Positions 16,484 to 25,017 of a DNA stretch of 64,000 nt are shown here, one piece after another (positions within the stretch are counted from its first letter, which is position 1; each line of letters starts with the position of its first letter). The notes beneath the pieces were generated by a model that searched no databases, was not told the DNA's origin, and saw nothing but the letters and a program-made list of their open reading frames with translations. Location: contig DATBRC010000037.1 in NCBI GenBank assembly GCA_036560485.1, forward strand, positions 1-64,000, written 5' to 3'. Source of the DNA: DATBRC01 sp036560485. Its GTDB lineage: Bacteria > Pseudomonadota > Gammaproteobacteria > Burkholderiales > Burkholderiaceae_D. The translations under genes and the position numbers were made by a program.

Positions 16484-17251
16484 ATGGACTCATTACGACA
16501 CGCGGATGAATTGGGCGTTGACCCAACCGTCCTGCTGAGTATTTTCGAACGTTCGACAGAAGTGCAGGATCCGGATGCCTTTCTGGCTTTGATGAATAAC
16601 GATGTGCAGGCAGTCATGCATCAAGAGATCATGGTGTGCGGTGTTGGTGGCATGAGCCCCAACGGCAATTATGCGCACAAGATTTTGCAGCACAATTATC
16701 CTGATCAATATTTTAATGAACTGGCTACACCCGATGGCCGCGTTGACAGTCCTCTGATGCGACGTTGGCGCAGCACGGTAGCGCCGGTTATTTTTCAAAG
16801 TGGCCGGGATGATGCAGAGTATCCTCAGGAGTGGGTCAATATCTTCAATAAGTATGACTTGCGCAATACTGCGGCACATGGCGTGCTCGATGTACAACGC
16901 AATTTTGCGACCTATTTTATTTTTTCACGCATTCCCGGTGAAGTAGGCGAACGGGAAATATACCTGCTCAAGATGCTGACGCCGCATTTACATTTGGCCT
17001 TGGTCAGATCACTCGTAACCGTTCCGGAATTTACATGGCTGACTGGAACGCCGCATGAAGGACTCAGCGAACGTCAAAAAGAAATTCTTCACTGGATCGA
17101 TGAAGGAAAGACCAACTGGGAAATTGCTCAGATCCTCGGCATGACAGAAAAGAACGTCAAATATCATATCGAGCAAATTTTCTTGAAGCTGAAAGTCACA
17201 AGCCGTAACAAAGCGGTTGCCAAGGCGATGCTGCTTGGGATTCTTCGATAG
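16484..17251 (+). CDS. LuxR-type regulator, EpsA-like
   Basis: About 255 residues from the ATG at 16484, which has GGAGGA 10 bases upstream; a TTG at 16430 is the alternative. The N-terminal 180 residues resemble the XrtB/PEP-CTERM-associated regulator EpsA (HQEIMVCGVGG, RDDAEYPQEWVNIFNKYDLRN, AAHGVLD). The C-terminal GerE helix-turn-helix is clear: LSERQKEILHWIDEGKTNWEIAQILGMTEKNVKYHIEQIFLKLKV. EpsA-type proteins regulate exopolysaccharide/exosortase loci, but no exosortase or polysaccharide gene is in this window, so the target is unknown. Confidence 0.85.
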   Translation: MDSLRHADELGVDPTVLLSIFERSTEVQDPDAFLALMNNDVQAVMHQEIMVCGVGGMSPNGNYAHKILQHNYPDQYFNELATPDGRVDSPLMRRWRSTVAPVIFQSGRDDAEYPQEWVNIFNKYDLRNTAAHGVLDVQRNFATYFIFSRIPGEVGEREIYLLKMLTPHLHLALVRSLVTVPEFTWLTGTPHEGLSERQKEILHWIDEGKTNWEIAQILGMTEKNVKYHIEQIFLKLKVTSRNKAVAKAMLLGILR

Positions 17252-17291
17252 AGTGCGTCATTCAATCTGGCGCTGCTTCTGTGCTATTTAT

Positions 17292-18005
17292 TTACATCCC
17301 GCGAGATTTTTTATATTGATTAAGTAGCGTTTCCATTGTCGTCTCGCGTGATGTACTTTGCAGTTGTGATAGCGGAGAATAATTCACAAAGCGCACCACC
17401 CAATCATGCTGAGCTTCGCCGACATCCAATGCATTGATACAGCCGGCCGTTTGTGCGAGGTTGCCGAGAAAGAGCCGCTGTCCTGTTAACGCATAAGACA
17501 GGATCGCGCGATTGACGCCGCCATGAAGAACCAGTAATACCGTATCCCATGACTTGTCGGAAAGTAGTCGATCGATGCCTGGCAATATGCGATCCAGCAT
17601 TTGGCCGATGGATTCACCACCCAGGAATTTTTTATTTTCAGCGACGACACCTTCAAATGCGCCGGTGAACGCTTCTTTTAATGCGCTGTCGGGTATGGTC
17701 GATAGCCTGCCGCCTTGCAGCTCTACCCATTCCGGCCATTGCTCTATGTTGATTTGTTGTCCGGTTTCGGCCAGTACTCTTGTAGCGGTCTCAACGGTAC
17801 GCGGCAATCCGGAAACGATGACGCGGTCGAATATTATTTTCTCTTGTGCGAATACTTTTCCAGCCGCAGATGCTTGCACGCAGCCTTGCTCATTAAGAGG
17901 GACGTTTTCAGGAAGGAATGGCTTGCCGTTTGTGTCGAAGTAAGTGACGCTGCCATGCCGCATCAAGTAAATGCGCCTTCTTTTCTGATCAGTCATGCCA
18001 GTCAT
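17292..18005 (-). CDS. histidine phosphatase family protein
   Basis: 237 residues with the phosphoglycerate-mutase/acid-phosphatase signature. IYLMRHGSVTYFD carries the phospho-acceptor His, SGLPRTVETA the conserved Arg, and LLVLHGGVNRAILSYAL the second His. The start ATG overlaps the stop of the enoyl-CoA hydratase gene (ATGA), implying translational coupling. The substrate is unknown. Proteins of this family are often found with APH-kinase/acyl-CoA dehydrogenase clusters, which is of interest given that pair at 10-13 kb. Confidence 0.85.
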   Translation of the reverse strand: MTGMTDQKRRRIYLMRHGSVTYFDTNGKPFLPENVPLNEQGCVQASAAGKVFAQEKIIFDRVIVSGLPRTVETATRVLAETGQQINIEQWPEWVELQGGRLSTIPDSALKEAFTGAFEGVVAENKKFLGGESIGQMLDRILPGIDRLLSDKSWDTVLLVLHGGVNRAILSYALTGQRLFLGNLAQTAGCINALDVGEAQHDWVVRFVNYSPLSQLQSTSRETTMETLLNQYKKSRGM

Positions 18006-18781
18006 TTGAATTGCGGCGTTCTTTTTTCCAGAAAAGCGCTAATGCCTTCTTGTGCATCACGGTGGTAAAGACTTTCAATAAAAGTTTGTTTTTCAATTTC
18101 AAATTGCTGCGTAAGGGAATTGCCGGCAGCTTCTCGTACAAGGGATTTGATTCCCTCCATGGCATTGGGAGATAACCTTGCCAAATCATCGGCCCATGCG
18201 ATTGCAACGTCGAGTGCGGCGCCATCGGCGACGACTTTGTTGATCACGCCCAGATCAAGCAGGCGGGACGCACCGATTGGTTTACCTTCGATCAGGATTT
18301 CGGTTGCAATTTGCCGCGGCAGCGATTGCGCCAGGAACCAGGAAGCACCGCCATCAGCCGTCAAACCTGCTTTGACATAGGACATCACGAATTGGGCAGT
18401 TGTACCAGCTACGATCATGTCGCACGCGAGTGCGAGCGAAAAGCCTGCACCTGCAGCAGCACCTTCAACCGCCGCAATGACAGGCTTTGGGCAATCCCGG
18501 ATGGCTTCAATCAAGCCATGCAGATTGTCGATCGTATTCGTGATGACAGATTGATCCTGCTCTCGATATTTAAGAAGGTGGCTGAGATTACCGCCGGCAC
18601 AAAAGAAATTGTCGGCGCCGGTCAGAATGACAGCGCGTATCTGATCATCTCGCTCGGCTGTGGTCAAGGTTTCGATAGCGGCGGCGCACATCTCTGCGTC
18701 GATCGTATTTTTTGCCCCCGGGTTTGATAGCGTCAGAATCAATGTTGCATCCTGTCGAGAAGCTTTGAGTTCAGCGGACAT
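18002..18781 (-). CDS. enoyl-CoA hydratase/isomerase family protein
   Basis: 259 residues of the crotonase fold. FFCAGGNLSHL is the first oxyanion loop, AAVEGAAAGAGFSLALACDMIVA the CoA and active-site segment, and KAGLTADGGASWFLAQSLPR the second active-site loop. The sequence resembles the group often annotated as oxepin-CoA hydrolase, alternative type, but general enoyl-CoA hydratase activity is equally possible. It overlaps the histidine phosphatase gene by 4 bases, so the two form an operon. A beta-oxidation-like role is inferred. Confidence 0.88.
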   Translation of the reverse strand: MSAELKASRQDATLILTLSNPGAKNTIDAEMCAAAIETLTTAERDDQIRAVILTGADNFFCAGGNLSHLLKYREQDQSVITNTIDNLHGLIEAIRDCPKPVIAAVEGAAAGAGFSLALACDMIVAGTTAQFVMSYVKAGLTADGGASWFLAQSLPRQIATEILIEGKPIGASRLLDLGVINKVVADGAALDVAIAWADDLARLSPNAMEGIKSLVREAAGNSLTQQFEIEKQTFIESLYHRDAQEGISAFLEKRTPQFK

Positions 18782-18894
18782 ATTATGTATGGACTTGGGT
18801 TGAGTGGTAATACACGTCTCTAAAAGTGACCATACTATACTGAAAAAAATATTTTAATGCTTTGGCGATGAGGCTATGCAATCCCAGCATCAAT

Positions 18895-18928
18895 AAAAAA
18901 GGCAAGACTTCGTGAAAAGCCTTGCCTT
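18895..18928 (-). terminator. rho-independent terminator closing the pilus-like gene set
   Basis: AAGGCAAG pairs with CTTGCCTT, and on the minus strand the hairpin ends in TTTTTT. It lies about 90 bases after the prepilin stop at 19014 and marks the downstream end of the 19-35 kb minus-strand gene set. Confidence 0.85.
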
Positions 18929-19013
18929 CAAACTTGCCAACACCTCGTTATTGTTACCAACTTCCTTTTATGCAAACAGGAAAATCAACGATTAAGTTTA
19001 GCCAAATTTGCTC

Positions 19014-19700
19014 TTACATGGATTTGCAGACAGTGTATTGATTGTCGTCGGTATATGCCGCAGCAGCTGCACCAGGTGCGGTATTTGCGCCTGCAGCTAA
19101 TGATTGAGTCGCGAGTACGCCACCTTTGTTGGAAACGGTATCGTCCATCTGGGTGTCAATTGCGCGCGCCGATTTGCCTGGCACTTGCGATTGGCAAACC
19201 GAGAATACCGCTGTGCCGGCTGTTGGAGTAACGCCCGTACCTACCCCAGTCAATCCGTTAAATGCATTACGAGGCAAAGCGGCAACACCTGCATCTGCCG
19301 GATTACCTGCGATAAATCCCGCAGCTTTCAGTTCTTGCCAGAACTGAACCGTTTCACCGCCAGCAGCAAAAACGTTCGCTTGCGTCGCTGCAATGACGCC
19401 ATTGTTATTTCCAGCGACTGTGACGCTAGTCCATGCGCCGCCTCGTGCTTGTAGGGAGGCAACGCTTGGTGCACCAACACCAGAACCACCGTCGTCACCC
19501 GGTAATGCATGGAAACGGTCAATATAGGCATTGTAGGCAGCTGTGACACCATTAAGGTCGTTAATGGCATTCTTGATCTTGCCGTTTTCGATCATCTCCT
19601 GGCCTTTCAGCACACCGCCGAGCAACAGGCCGATAATGACCAGCACGATTGCGATTTCGACCAGAGTAAAGCCGGATTGTTTGTTTTTAATTAATTTCAT
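19014..19700 (-). CDS. prepilin-like protein (type IV pilin signal)
   Basis: 228 residues from the ATG at 19700, which follows GGAGTACAC. The prepilin peptidase site is KNKQSG/FTLVEIAIVLVIIGLLLGG, with Gly at -1, Phe at +1 and Glu at +5. The helix continues into a NAINDLNGVTAAYNAYIDRFHALPGDDGG segment, a feature of large pseudopilins. The C-terminal half is Ala/Gly-rich with two Cys (VCQSQ and TVCKSM), which may form a disulfide. It is the last gene of the minus-strand set, separated from the histidine kinase by about 96 bases, so it may have its own promoter. A major-subunit role is plausible. Confidence 0.85.
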   Translation of the reverse strand: MKLIKNKQSGFTLVEIAIVLVIIGLLLGGVLKGQEMIENGKIKNAINDLNGVTAAYNAYIDRFHALPGDDGGSGVGAPSVASLQARGGAWTSVTVAGNNNGVIAATQANVFAAGGETVQFWQELKAAGFIAGNPADAGVAALPRNAFNGLTGVGTGVTPTAGTAVFSVCQSQVPGKSARAIDTQMDDTVSNKGGVLATQSLAAGANTAPGAAAAAYTDDNQYTVCKSM

Positions 19701-19796
19701 GTGTACTCCAATATCCAAATAAGAATGAAAACCAGTGTGACTTCAATACCTCTGCAAGTTACCACAAAGAAACTGTGCCGCAAGTGTCTATAAAAT

Positions 19797-20888
19797 TTAC
19801 ATGTGGAAAGTTTGCTTCAATGGGATGCCATTCAATGGCAACCGAATATGGAATTGCAGGTGACCGCCTTCGATTTGATGCACATGCAAAGAACCTTTGC
19901 ACATTTCCAGCATTTGTTTGGCTTGGTACAGGCCGATACCCAAGCCGGCCGGATCGCTGCTCCAGAAGGGTTCAAACAAGCGCTCCACTTGCTGCGCCGG
20001 CGGCGTATTGATTGCGCTGACTGATATATGAGCATCGCGCTCGTCGCTTGTAATGCCAATTACGATAGAAGGTTTGATCTGATTGTCACGTAATTGCATG
20101 TCGCTGTAGTTCTTCAGGATATTGTCGAGTGCACTATCGATGGTATTTTCTGGGACAGTAACCTTTGCACTTCCATTGATCTGGTAGTCAAGGTGATAGA
20201 GGCGGCACAGTTCATCCAGCTTCTCATGCAACAACAGCGTGCGTATTGGCTCGACCATGTGTTGTCCCATCGTCAGGGTGCGCACAATGCGATCGGCGCG
20301 ATGGCGGATGAGTGGTGTCGCAGTACGCAGATGATCAAGGACTTGCTGTTCTTTTCCCGCTGGCACGGTGCTCAATTGGTCGGCCATTAATTGAATGAAT
20401 TGTGCAATGTTTTTCATGTCATGCTGCAAAAACAGATTGAGCTTGGCCAATTGCGCAATCGTCGCGTCGGTTGTCCCCGCTTTAATCAGCATGTCGGTGC
20501 GTAGTAACAGCAAAAAAGTTTCAATTAAGGTTTCGTTGAAATAACGTTGCTCTCCACGTGCGTCTTGTTGATACAACGTGATGGACAGTTTCATTTCCGC
20601 TACCTGAATTTCCCGATAAAGGCTCCTGCCGTTGATGTGACCGGTTTGTTCTTGTACTGGTACACCAAACCAATCCAGTCTCCACGCTATCCCGCGGATC
20701 CCTGCTTGCGAGAGCAGCGGCCATGCGGCGCGCAAAAAGATGGGCGCATCAAAATTATGTTCGGCATTCAGATGAATAAGTGCGAGATTGATCCGGCTGG
20801 CTTTGCTCGATTTGCGCCATAGATAGAGTAAAACGATCCCGATGGTGAGTCCGATCAGGATGAAAGAGAGGTAGATTTGTTCAATCAT
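19797..20888 (-). CDS. sensor histidine kinase, PrsK-like C-terminal half
   Basis: 363 residues. The N-terminus is a single membrane segment (LSFILIGLTIGIVLLYLW), then an uncharacterised 150-residue region. The H-box is LNLFLQHDMKNIAQFIQLM, with the HD-x-KN pattern seen in PrsK of XrtA/PEP-CTERM systems. The N-box is DNILKNYSDMQLRD and the G-box is GLGIGLYQAKQM. PrsK proteins are much longer, with a multi-helix N-terminus, so this is a short relative. It lies directly downstream of its likely partner regulator (6 bases apart) inside the pilus-like gene set. Confidence 0.85.
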   Translation of the reverse strand: MIEQIYLSFILIGLTIGIVLLYLWRKSSKASRINLALIHLNAEHNFDAPIFLRAAWPLLSQAGIRGIAWRLDWFGVPVQEQTGHINGRSLYREIQVAEMKLSITLYQQDARGEQRYFNETLIETFLLLLRTDMLIKAGTTDATIAQLAKLNLFLQHDMKNIAQFIQLMADQLSTVPAGKEQQVLDHLRTATPLIRHRADRIVRTLTMGQHMVEPIRTLLLHEKLDELCRLYHLDYQINGSAKVTVPENTIDSALDNILKNYSDMQLRDNQIKPSIVIGITSDERDAHISVSAINTPPAQQVERLFEPFWSSDPAGLGIGLYQAKQMLEMCKGSLHVHQIEGGHLQFHIRLPLNGIPLKQTFHM

Positions 20889-20894
20889 CGATTC

Positions 20895-21506
20895 TCACTC
20901 ATCACGTTCGATGCCGAATTTTTTCATGAAATAGTAAATATTCTCGCGTTTGACTCCCAATCGCTTGGCGCTTTGATACACGTTGAAGTTGGTCTCTTTC
21001 AGAATTTGCCGCACCAGGCGTTCTTCAGCATCGGTTCGCACGCCTTTCAATCCTTCGCTGATTTGCGCATTGATCGCGATGCGTGTGACGCCTTCAAGCC
21101 CCAGTTCTTTTTCCTTCTGCAAAAAGAGCAGGGCACGGCGAATCGCATGCAAGATCGATTCCGATGAGGCGGGCTTCGACAGAAAATCAAAAGCGCCTTC
21201 ACGAATCGCTTCCAAAGCGGCGGCTTCCTGATCCTGCCCGGTGAGTACAATGACTTTCACCGCCATGATTTCGGCCTGTATTGCTTTCAGGGTGGCTATG
21301 CCTTCCGTGATGTCATGTGCATTAGGCGGCAAGCCTAGATCGAGAATGACAACAGAAATATTTTGACCGGCATGCAGTTTTTCGATTGCATCCAGTCGTG
21401 ATTCCGCTTCGCTGACTTTGAAATCGTGCAGCTCCAGCATGCTGCGCAACATCGTCCGAATTGCCTGGTCATCTTCGACCATCAGAATATGATTGATGAT
21501 GGTCAT
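20895..21506 (-). CDS. response regulator, REC plus Fis-type HTH (PrsR-like receiver)
   Basis: 203 residues. The receiver has the acidic pair MVEDDQ, acceptor Asp 56 in VVILDLGLPP, VIVLTGQDQEAA and a conserved Lys in FDFLSKPAS. The DLGLPP...EG.ATL and VIVLTGQ segments resemble PrsR of exosortase systems. PrsR has a sigma-54 AAA+ domain, which is absent here. About 45 residues of linker lead straight to a Fis-type helix-turn-helix (FNVYQSAKRLGVKRENIYYFMKKFGI). It could bind DNA but should not activate sigma-54 promoters. The start overlaps neighbouring coding sequence by 4 bases (ATGA). Confidence 0.88.
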   Translation of the reverse strand: MTIINHILMVEDDQAIRTMLRSMLELHDFKVSEAESRLDAIEKLHAGQNISVVILDLGLPPNAHDITEGIATLKAIQAEIMAVKVIVLTGQDQEAAALEAIREGAFDFLSKPASSESILHAIRRALLFLQKEKELGLEGVTRIAINAQISEGLKGVRTDAEERLVRQILKETNFNVYQSAKRLGVKRENIYYFMKKFGIERDE

Positions 21507-22216
21507 GATTTGGATTTCGAATGACGTTCCAGTGCATTTAATTTTTCTTGCAGAAAGCGGATTTCGTTTGGATCGTTTATTTGTCCGCTATTCAGCAATC
21601 CGCCAATCAAGACCTTTGCGCTTTCCAATTCATTCATGTCTTGCAGGATGAAGATTTCCATTTGCTTTGCCCAATTGGGAACATCTTTCCCAGTTGCGTT
21701 GAGACGAATGGCCTGTGCATAGCTACGTGCCAAGGGCAAATCCTTCAGCCGATGTTTGGCGATAACGGATGCATGCGCCAGCCACGGCCAGCGGCGATTG
21801 GGGTCGATTAAAAACTGTTGGTAAATAAAATTGAGCATCGAACGTTGTTTGGCTTCATCACCGACTTCAGCATAGATTCTGCTTGCTGCGAACAATGGAT
21901 ATTGCGCGCTCGGATCGAGTTCAAGCACGCGGGTCAACCATCCCTGCAGATGTTCATAATTCAATTTGCGATAGGGAATATCCACGCCAGATTGACTGTC
22001 AAATGATTGCACATACAGCATGAGTATCTTGGATAGCGCAATTTGTTCGCCAAAGCTGGCAATATCAAGAGAAAGAAGAGAAGGTGGCGCTGCCAGGTCT
22101 TCTGCTTTTGCCTGTGGGGCCGACATGCTGAGGTGCCATCCTATTTGCAGTACCAGTCCCAACAGAAGCAAAAATAATGCAGATCCTGGAACGAAAGAAA
22201 TAGGGCGTTCACGCAT
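21503..22216 (-). CDS. membrane-anchored TPR-like protein of the pilus-like gene set
   Basis: 237 residues with one N-terminal membrane anchor (ALFLLLLGLVLQIGWHLSM). The periplasmic region of helical repeats contains WLTRVLELDPSAQYPLFAASRIYAEVGD, with ELDPSAQYP in the TPR style. No enzyme motif is seen. Its stop overlaps the regulator start and its own start is 10 bases after the ABC permease stop, so it is part of the same transcript. The function is unknown; an assembly or adaptor role beside the ABC permease is a guess. Confidence 0.7.
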   Translation of the reverse strand: MRERPISFVPGSALFLLLLGLVLQIGWHLSMSAPQAKAEDLAAPPSLLSLDIASFGEQIALSKILMLYVQSFDSQSGVDIPYRKLNYEHLQGWLTRVLELDPSAQYPLFAASRIYAEVGDEAKQRSMLNFIYQQFLIDPNRRWPWLAHASVIAKHRLKDLPLARSYAQAIRLNATGKDVPNWAKQMEIFILQDMNELESAKVLIGGLLNSGQINDPNEIRFLQEKLNALERHSKSKS

Positions 22217-22225
22217 AAATGGGTT

Positions 22226-22993
22226 CTAGATATTCTTGCGATACAAATCAAACAGCGACGCACCACTAAGCAGAGTCAGAAATATCGCACTCTGCAGCGC
22301 TACCATCAATAACATGGACCAATTACCTGTGTGATATACCAGCCATTCTGTCTTCGTAAATTGATCGAGATGCGGCAACAAGGATGAGATAGTGTTGATG
22401 ACGGCGTTGATAACTTGTTGCGAAAGAGAGTGATCCATTCGCAAGTTGCCTCCTATCGATTGCAGCGCACTGATTGAACGTGCCAAAAGATAGAATGCCA
22501 TGACAGCACTCAAAGCCGTCATGATTTGATTGAAGGTCAATACACATAACAGACTGAATGCAGCAACGATCCATAATTCGCAAAGAAGTGAACACATCCA
22601 AAACACTGTTTGCATTGGCGGCGTCAGGAATAAAGTCAATAGTCCGAACAGTAGTGCAGGTATGGCAGCAAGCAACGCAAATCCTGCAAGTTTCCCAAAC
22701 AGGTAACCAACGCGTGGCAATGGCAATGCCAACACCAGTTCCAATCCCTTGTCGTTGAATTCACGCACCATGCTGGTAACGACGAATGTAGCGATTAAAA
22801 AAACGGCGGAAAAACGCAAGAATGCTGCCAGTAGCGCAATTTGAATTTGCCGGCTTTCAGTGAGGGCGAGTGCATTCAAAAATCCGCTGATGCCGATGCC
22901 GATCACGGCGACCACGACGATTAGCCACATCAAGCGGTTGCGCAGGGCTTCGAGCAAAGTGTAGAAAGCGATGGTTCGTATTTGTCGCAACAT
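22226..22993 (-). CDS. ABC-2 type transporter permease
   Basis: 255 residues with about six membrane segments: an N-terminal helix, FLRFSAVFLIATFVVTSMVRE, GFALLAAIPALLFGLLTLFL, LWIVAAFSLLCVLTFN, a fifth around ALSAVMAFYLLA, and a last LMVALQSAIFLTLLSGASLFDLY. The FNDKGLELVLALPLPRVGYLFGKLAG cytoplasmic loop is typical of ABC-2 permeases. The partner ATPase is probably the gene at 34617-35333, which heads the same minus-strand set 11 kb upstream. The substrate is unknown. Its place among pilus genes is unusual. Confidence 0.87.
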   Translation of the reverse strand: MLRQIRTIAFYTLLEALRNRLMWLIVVVAVIGIGISGFLNALALTESRQIQIALLAAFLRFSAVFLIATFVVTSMVREFNDKGLELVLALPLPRVGYLFGKLAGFALLAAIPALLFGLLTLFLTPPMQTVFWMCSLLCELWIVAAFSLLCVLTFNQIMTALSAVMAFYLLARSISALQSIGGNLRMDHSLSQQVINAVINTISSLLPHLDQFTKTEWLVYHTGNWSMLLMVALQSAIFLTLLSGASLFDLYRKNI

Positions 22994-23026
22994 GGGTTAA
23001 CGTGGTTAAAGATAATTCAGGCGGTA

Positions 23027-23776
23027 TTACGGCCCTGGAGGCACTCCGGCTGCAGTCATCCTGTTGATGATCACCAGGGACGACAGGTAGGCCACTTGAT
23101 CGTCAAATTCACCCAGCGTACCGCCGGTGACAGACTTTGCACGGCTGACAAAAAGGTTATTCTGGTTGGTATTTTCGTATTCGTCTGCATTGGTTGCAGG
23201 TGGTGTTGGAGCAGGGCCGGCAGGGGCAGGAATAAGGATGCCGGTTGAGGTTATTGCTCCCTTTCCATTCGGTCCGAAAGAAAGAACCACTGCCGGTAAG
23301 TTAATTGCAATCGGTGTACTACAAACACCGCCCGGCGCTGTTTGGCATACGCTGAGCGTTCCAGTATCAGACAGCTTGAAGGGAACATTATGATTCGAAT
23401 AGGCAGGCGTCACTCTGTAGTGGAAACGATGTCCCCATGCGTCGAGATCGGATACGCCCAGCGTAGTCCATGGAACATTACCTTCTTGCGTGACGCACGC
23501 ACCGCCGGCGGTCACATCTTCCAGTCCATCATTAGGAGTGTTGGGGGCGACTCCGGCTCCGGCTGCAGTAGTCTTGTCGGGACAAGGTAAATATTTATTT
23601 TTGATGGCAAAGCCTATCAATGCCTCTTTAATGTCTTCCAGCCCTTTTTGCGTGTCATTGGATCGTTTGATGTCGATTTGTGCTGTGAGTGCCATTATGG
23701 CGCCACCGAGTACAAGACCGATTATAAATAGGACGACGGCCAACTCCAGGACCGTAAAGCCATTTTTTTTATTCAT
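23027..23776 (-). CDS. prepilin-like minor protein
   Basis: 249 residues. The short leader MNKKNG/FTVLELAVVLFIIGLVLGG gives Gly -1, Phe +1 and Glu +5. IKRSNDTQKGLEDIKEALIGFAIKNKYLPCPD follows, typical of larger pseudopilins. Six Cys are spread over the C-terminal domain. The start is supported by GGAG seven bases before the ATG. It sits between the PilP/MshK-like gene and the ABC permease and probably is a minor or tip-proximal subunit of the 19-35 kb machine. Confidence 0.85.
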   Translation of the reverse strand: MNKKNGFTVLELAVVLFIIGLVLGGAIMALTAQIDIKRSNDTQKGLEDIKEALIGFAIKNKYLPCPDKTTAAGAGVAPNTPNDGLEDVTAGGACVTQEGNVPWTTLGVSDLDAWGHRFHYRVTPAYSNHNVPFKLSDTGTLSVCQTAPGGVCSTPIAINLPAVVLSFGPNGKGAITSTGILIPAPAGPAPTPPATNADEYENTNQNNLFVSRAKSVTGGTLGEFDDQVAYLSSLVIINRMTAAGVPPGP

Positions 23777-23837
23777 TTCATGTCTCCATCATCATGCGGA
23801 ATGATGTGATAAAGATTTATCTTGCATCATTTCCCGA

Positions 23838-24311
23838 TTATTTTGCCGGCGCCTTTGTTGCAGCGGCATTTGCATCGTCATAGACATCGATAATCTTGCC
23901 GCTGCTTGCATTGAATGTTTGTCCCGCTTTCAAATATACACTTTTACCGGAGGGGAGTTGTATTGAAACCGTGGATGGATTACGGTCCGACTGCACGATC
24001 GTAATGCCTTGAGGATTTTCGTGCCCATGTTGCGGAACTTGATTGACCCATACGGTTGTTTTGCCATTATTTTTTTTGACAAAACCATCCAGCATGATTT
24101 GGTCGCCAATTTGATTTGTAATGGGTGTGCTGGACTCGATGCGATTTTTACTGTTGCTTTGTCGAGCCTTATCGAGTTCTGCTCTTTCCTTTGGCGTGGA
24201 AAACAGCCGCCCGATTGGTTGTTCAGCCGCTATTGCTTGTGCAAAATACATAGACGAAACAACCAGCAGAAAAAAATGAATGCGTATGTGAATACCGGTT
24301 ATATATTTCAT
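23838..24311 (-). CDS. periplasmic PilP/MshK-like protein
   Basis: 157 residues from the ATG at 24311, supported by GAGGAG four bases upstream. The signal segment IHFFLLVVSSMYFAQAIA ends near AQAIAAE. The mature part has IGRLFSTPKERAELDKARQ, then a beta-rich domain DQIMLDGFVKKNNGKTTVWVNQV to TVSIQLPSGKSVYLKAGQTF. Position and content match the small PilP/MshK/GspC-like periplasmic partner of secretin assemblies. Homology is inferred from pattern and location rather than a clear motif. Confidence 0.7.
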   Translation of the reverse strand: MKYITGIHIRIHFFLLVVSSMYFAQAIAAEQPIGRLFSTPKERAELDKARQSNSKNRIESSTPITNQIGDQIMLDGFVKKNNGKTTVWVNQVPQHGHENPQGITIVQSDRNPSTVSIQLPSGKSVYLKAGQTFNASSGKIIDVYDDANAAATKAPAK

Positions 24312-24322
24312 GTCGCTCCTCA

Positions 24323-25015
24323 TTATCTTGCGCCTGTGCCCGGCACGCCATCTTGAGTGTGCTCGCCTACGCTGAGCAAGTAAAGCGTGCATTCAGCGGT
24401 GAGGCGCGGTGCCAATGCCGTTTGCATGGCGGATTCGGCACGCTTGATTGCACATGCTTGCGTGGTAAAAAACGCATCGCCTTTCAAGTCGGTCAGAAAA
24501 TTAAACAAATCCATTTCATGCAGCATGTCCATTTGTAATACGATCTTGCTGCTGCGTAGTTCAAGGTCGGCAGTCAGGATATCCGGTTCTAATTGAAATG
24601 GTTGCTGCGCCGAGATTTCGTAATTAAGTGGTAAGAGTTTTCTGCTATCGTGGATATGTCTGATGTGTTCGATTAGATCCAGCCGTTTTTCTTCACCAAA
24701 AAACCCGCGTGCACGCAGTTGCAAAAATTTCGGCTGGTAATCCCGGATTTCTTCTTTTTCGGTGGTTGCTTGTGTAAAGCGTCTACGCACCTCGTCCCGT
24801 TGAGACTGCAACTGTATTCCTGTTCCTTGCAACTTATGCAAAATCATTCTGCTGACGCCAACTAAGGCAGCACTAAATACAATGCTGACGCCAAGAGTAA
24901 TGAGTGCTTTGCGAATAAAATCAATGTCATTTCGCGTCACCGAAATAGACGATGACGGAATCGCTGCGTTCTCCGCATTTTGCTTTTGTGACGGCGAAGG
25001 TTTGTTTTGATCCAT
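24323..25015 (-). CDS. PilO/GspM-like inner-membrane protein
   Basis: 230 residues with a short cytoplasmic tail, one membrane segment (ALITLGVSIVFSAALVGVSRMIL), a coiled-coil-prone helix (QSQRDEVRRRFTQATTEKEEI) and a periplasmic alpha/beta domain. This is the PilO/GspM plan, an inner-membrane scaffold partner of PilN. It starts two bases after the stop of the upstream PilM-PilN-like fusion gene. The MSHA counterpart in this window is the mshJ gene. Confidence 0.75.
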   Translation of the reverse strand: MDQNKPSPSQKQNAENAAIPSSSISVTRNDIDFIRKALITLGVSIVFSAALVGVSRMILHKLQGTGIQLQSQRDEVRRRFTQATTEKEEIRDYQPKFLQLRARGFFGEEKRLDLIEHIRHIHDSRKLLPLNYEISAQQPFQLEPDILTADLELRSSKIVLQMDMLHEMDLFNFLTDLKGDAFFTTQACAIKRAESAMQTALAPRLTAECTLYLLSVGEHTQDGVPGTGAR

Positions 25016-25017
25016 AG

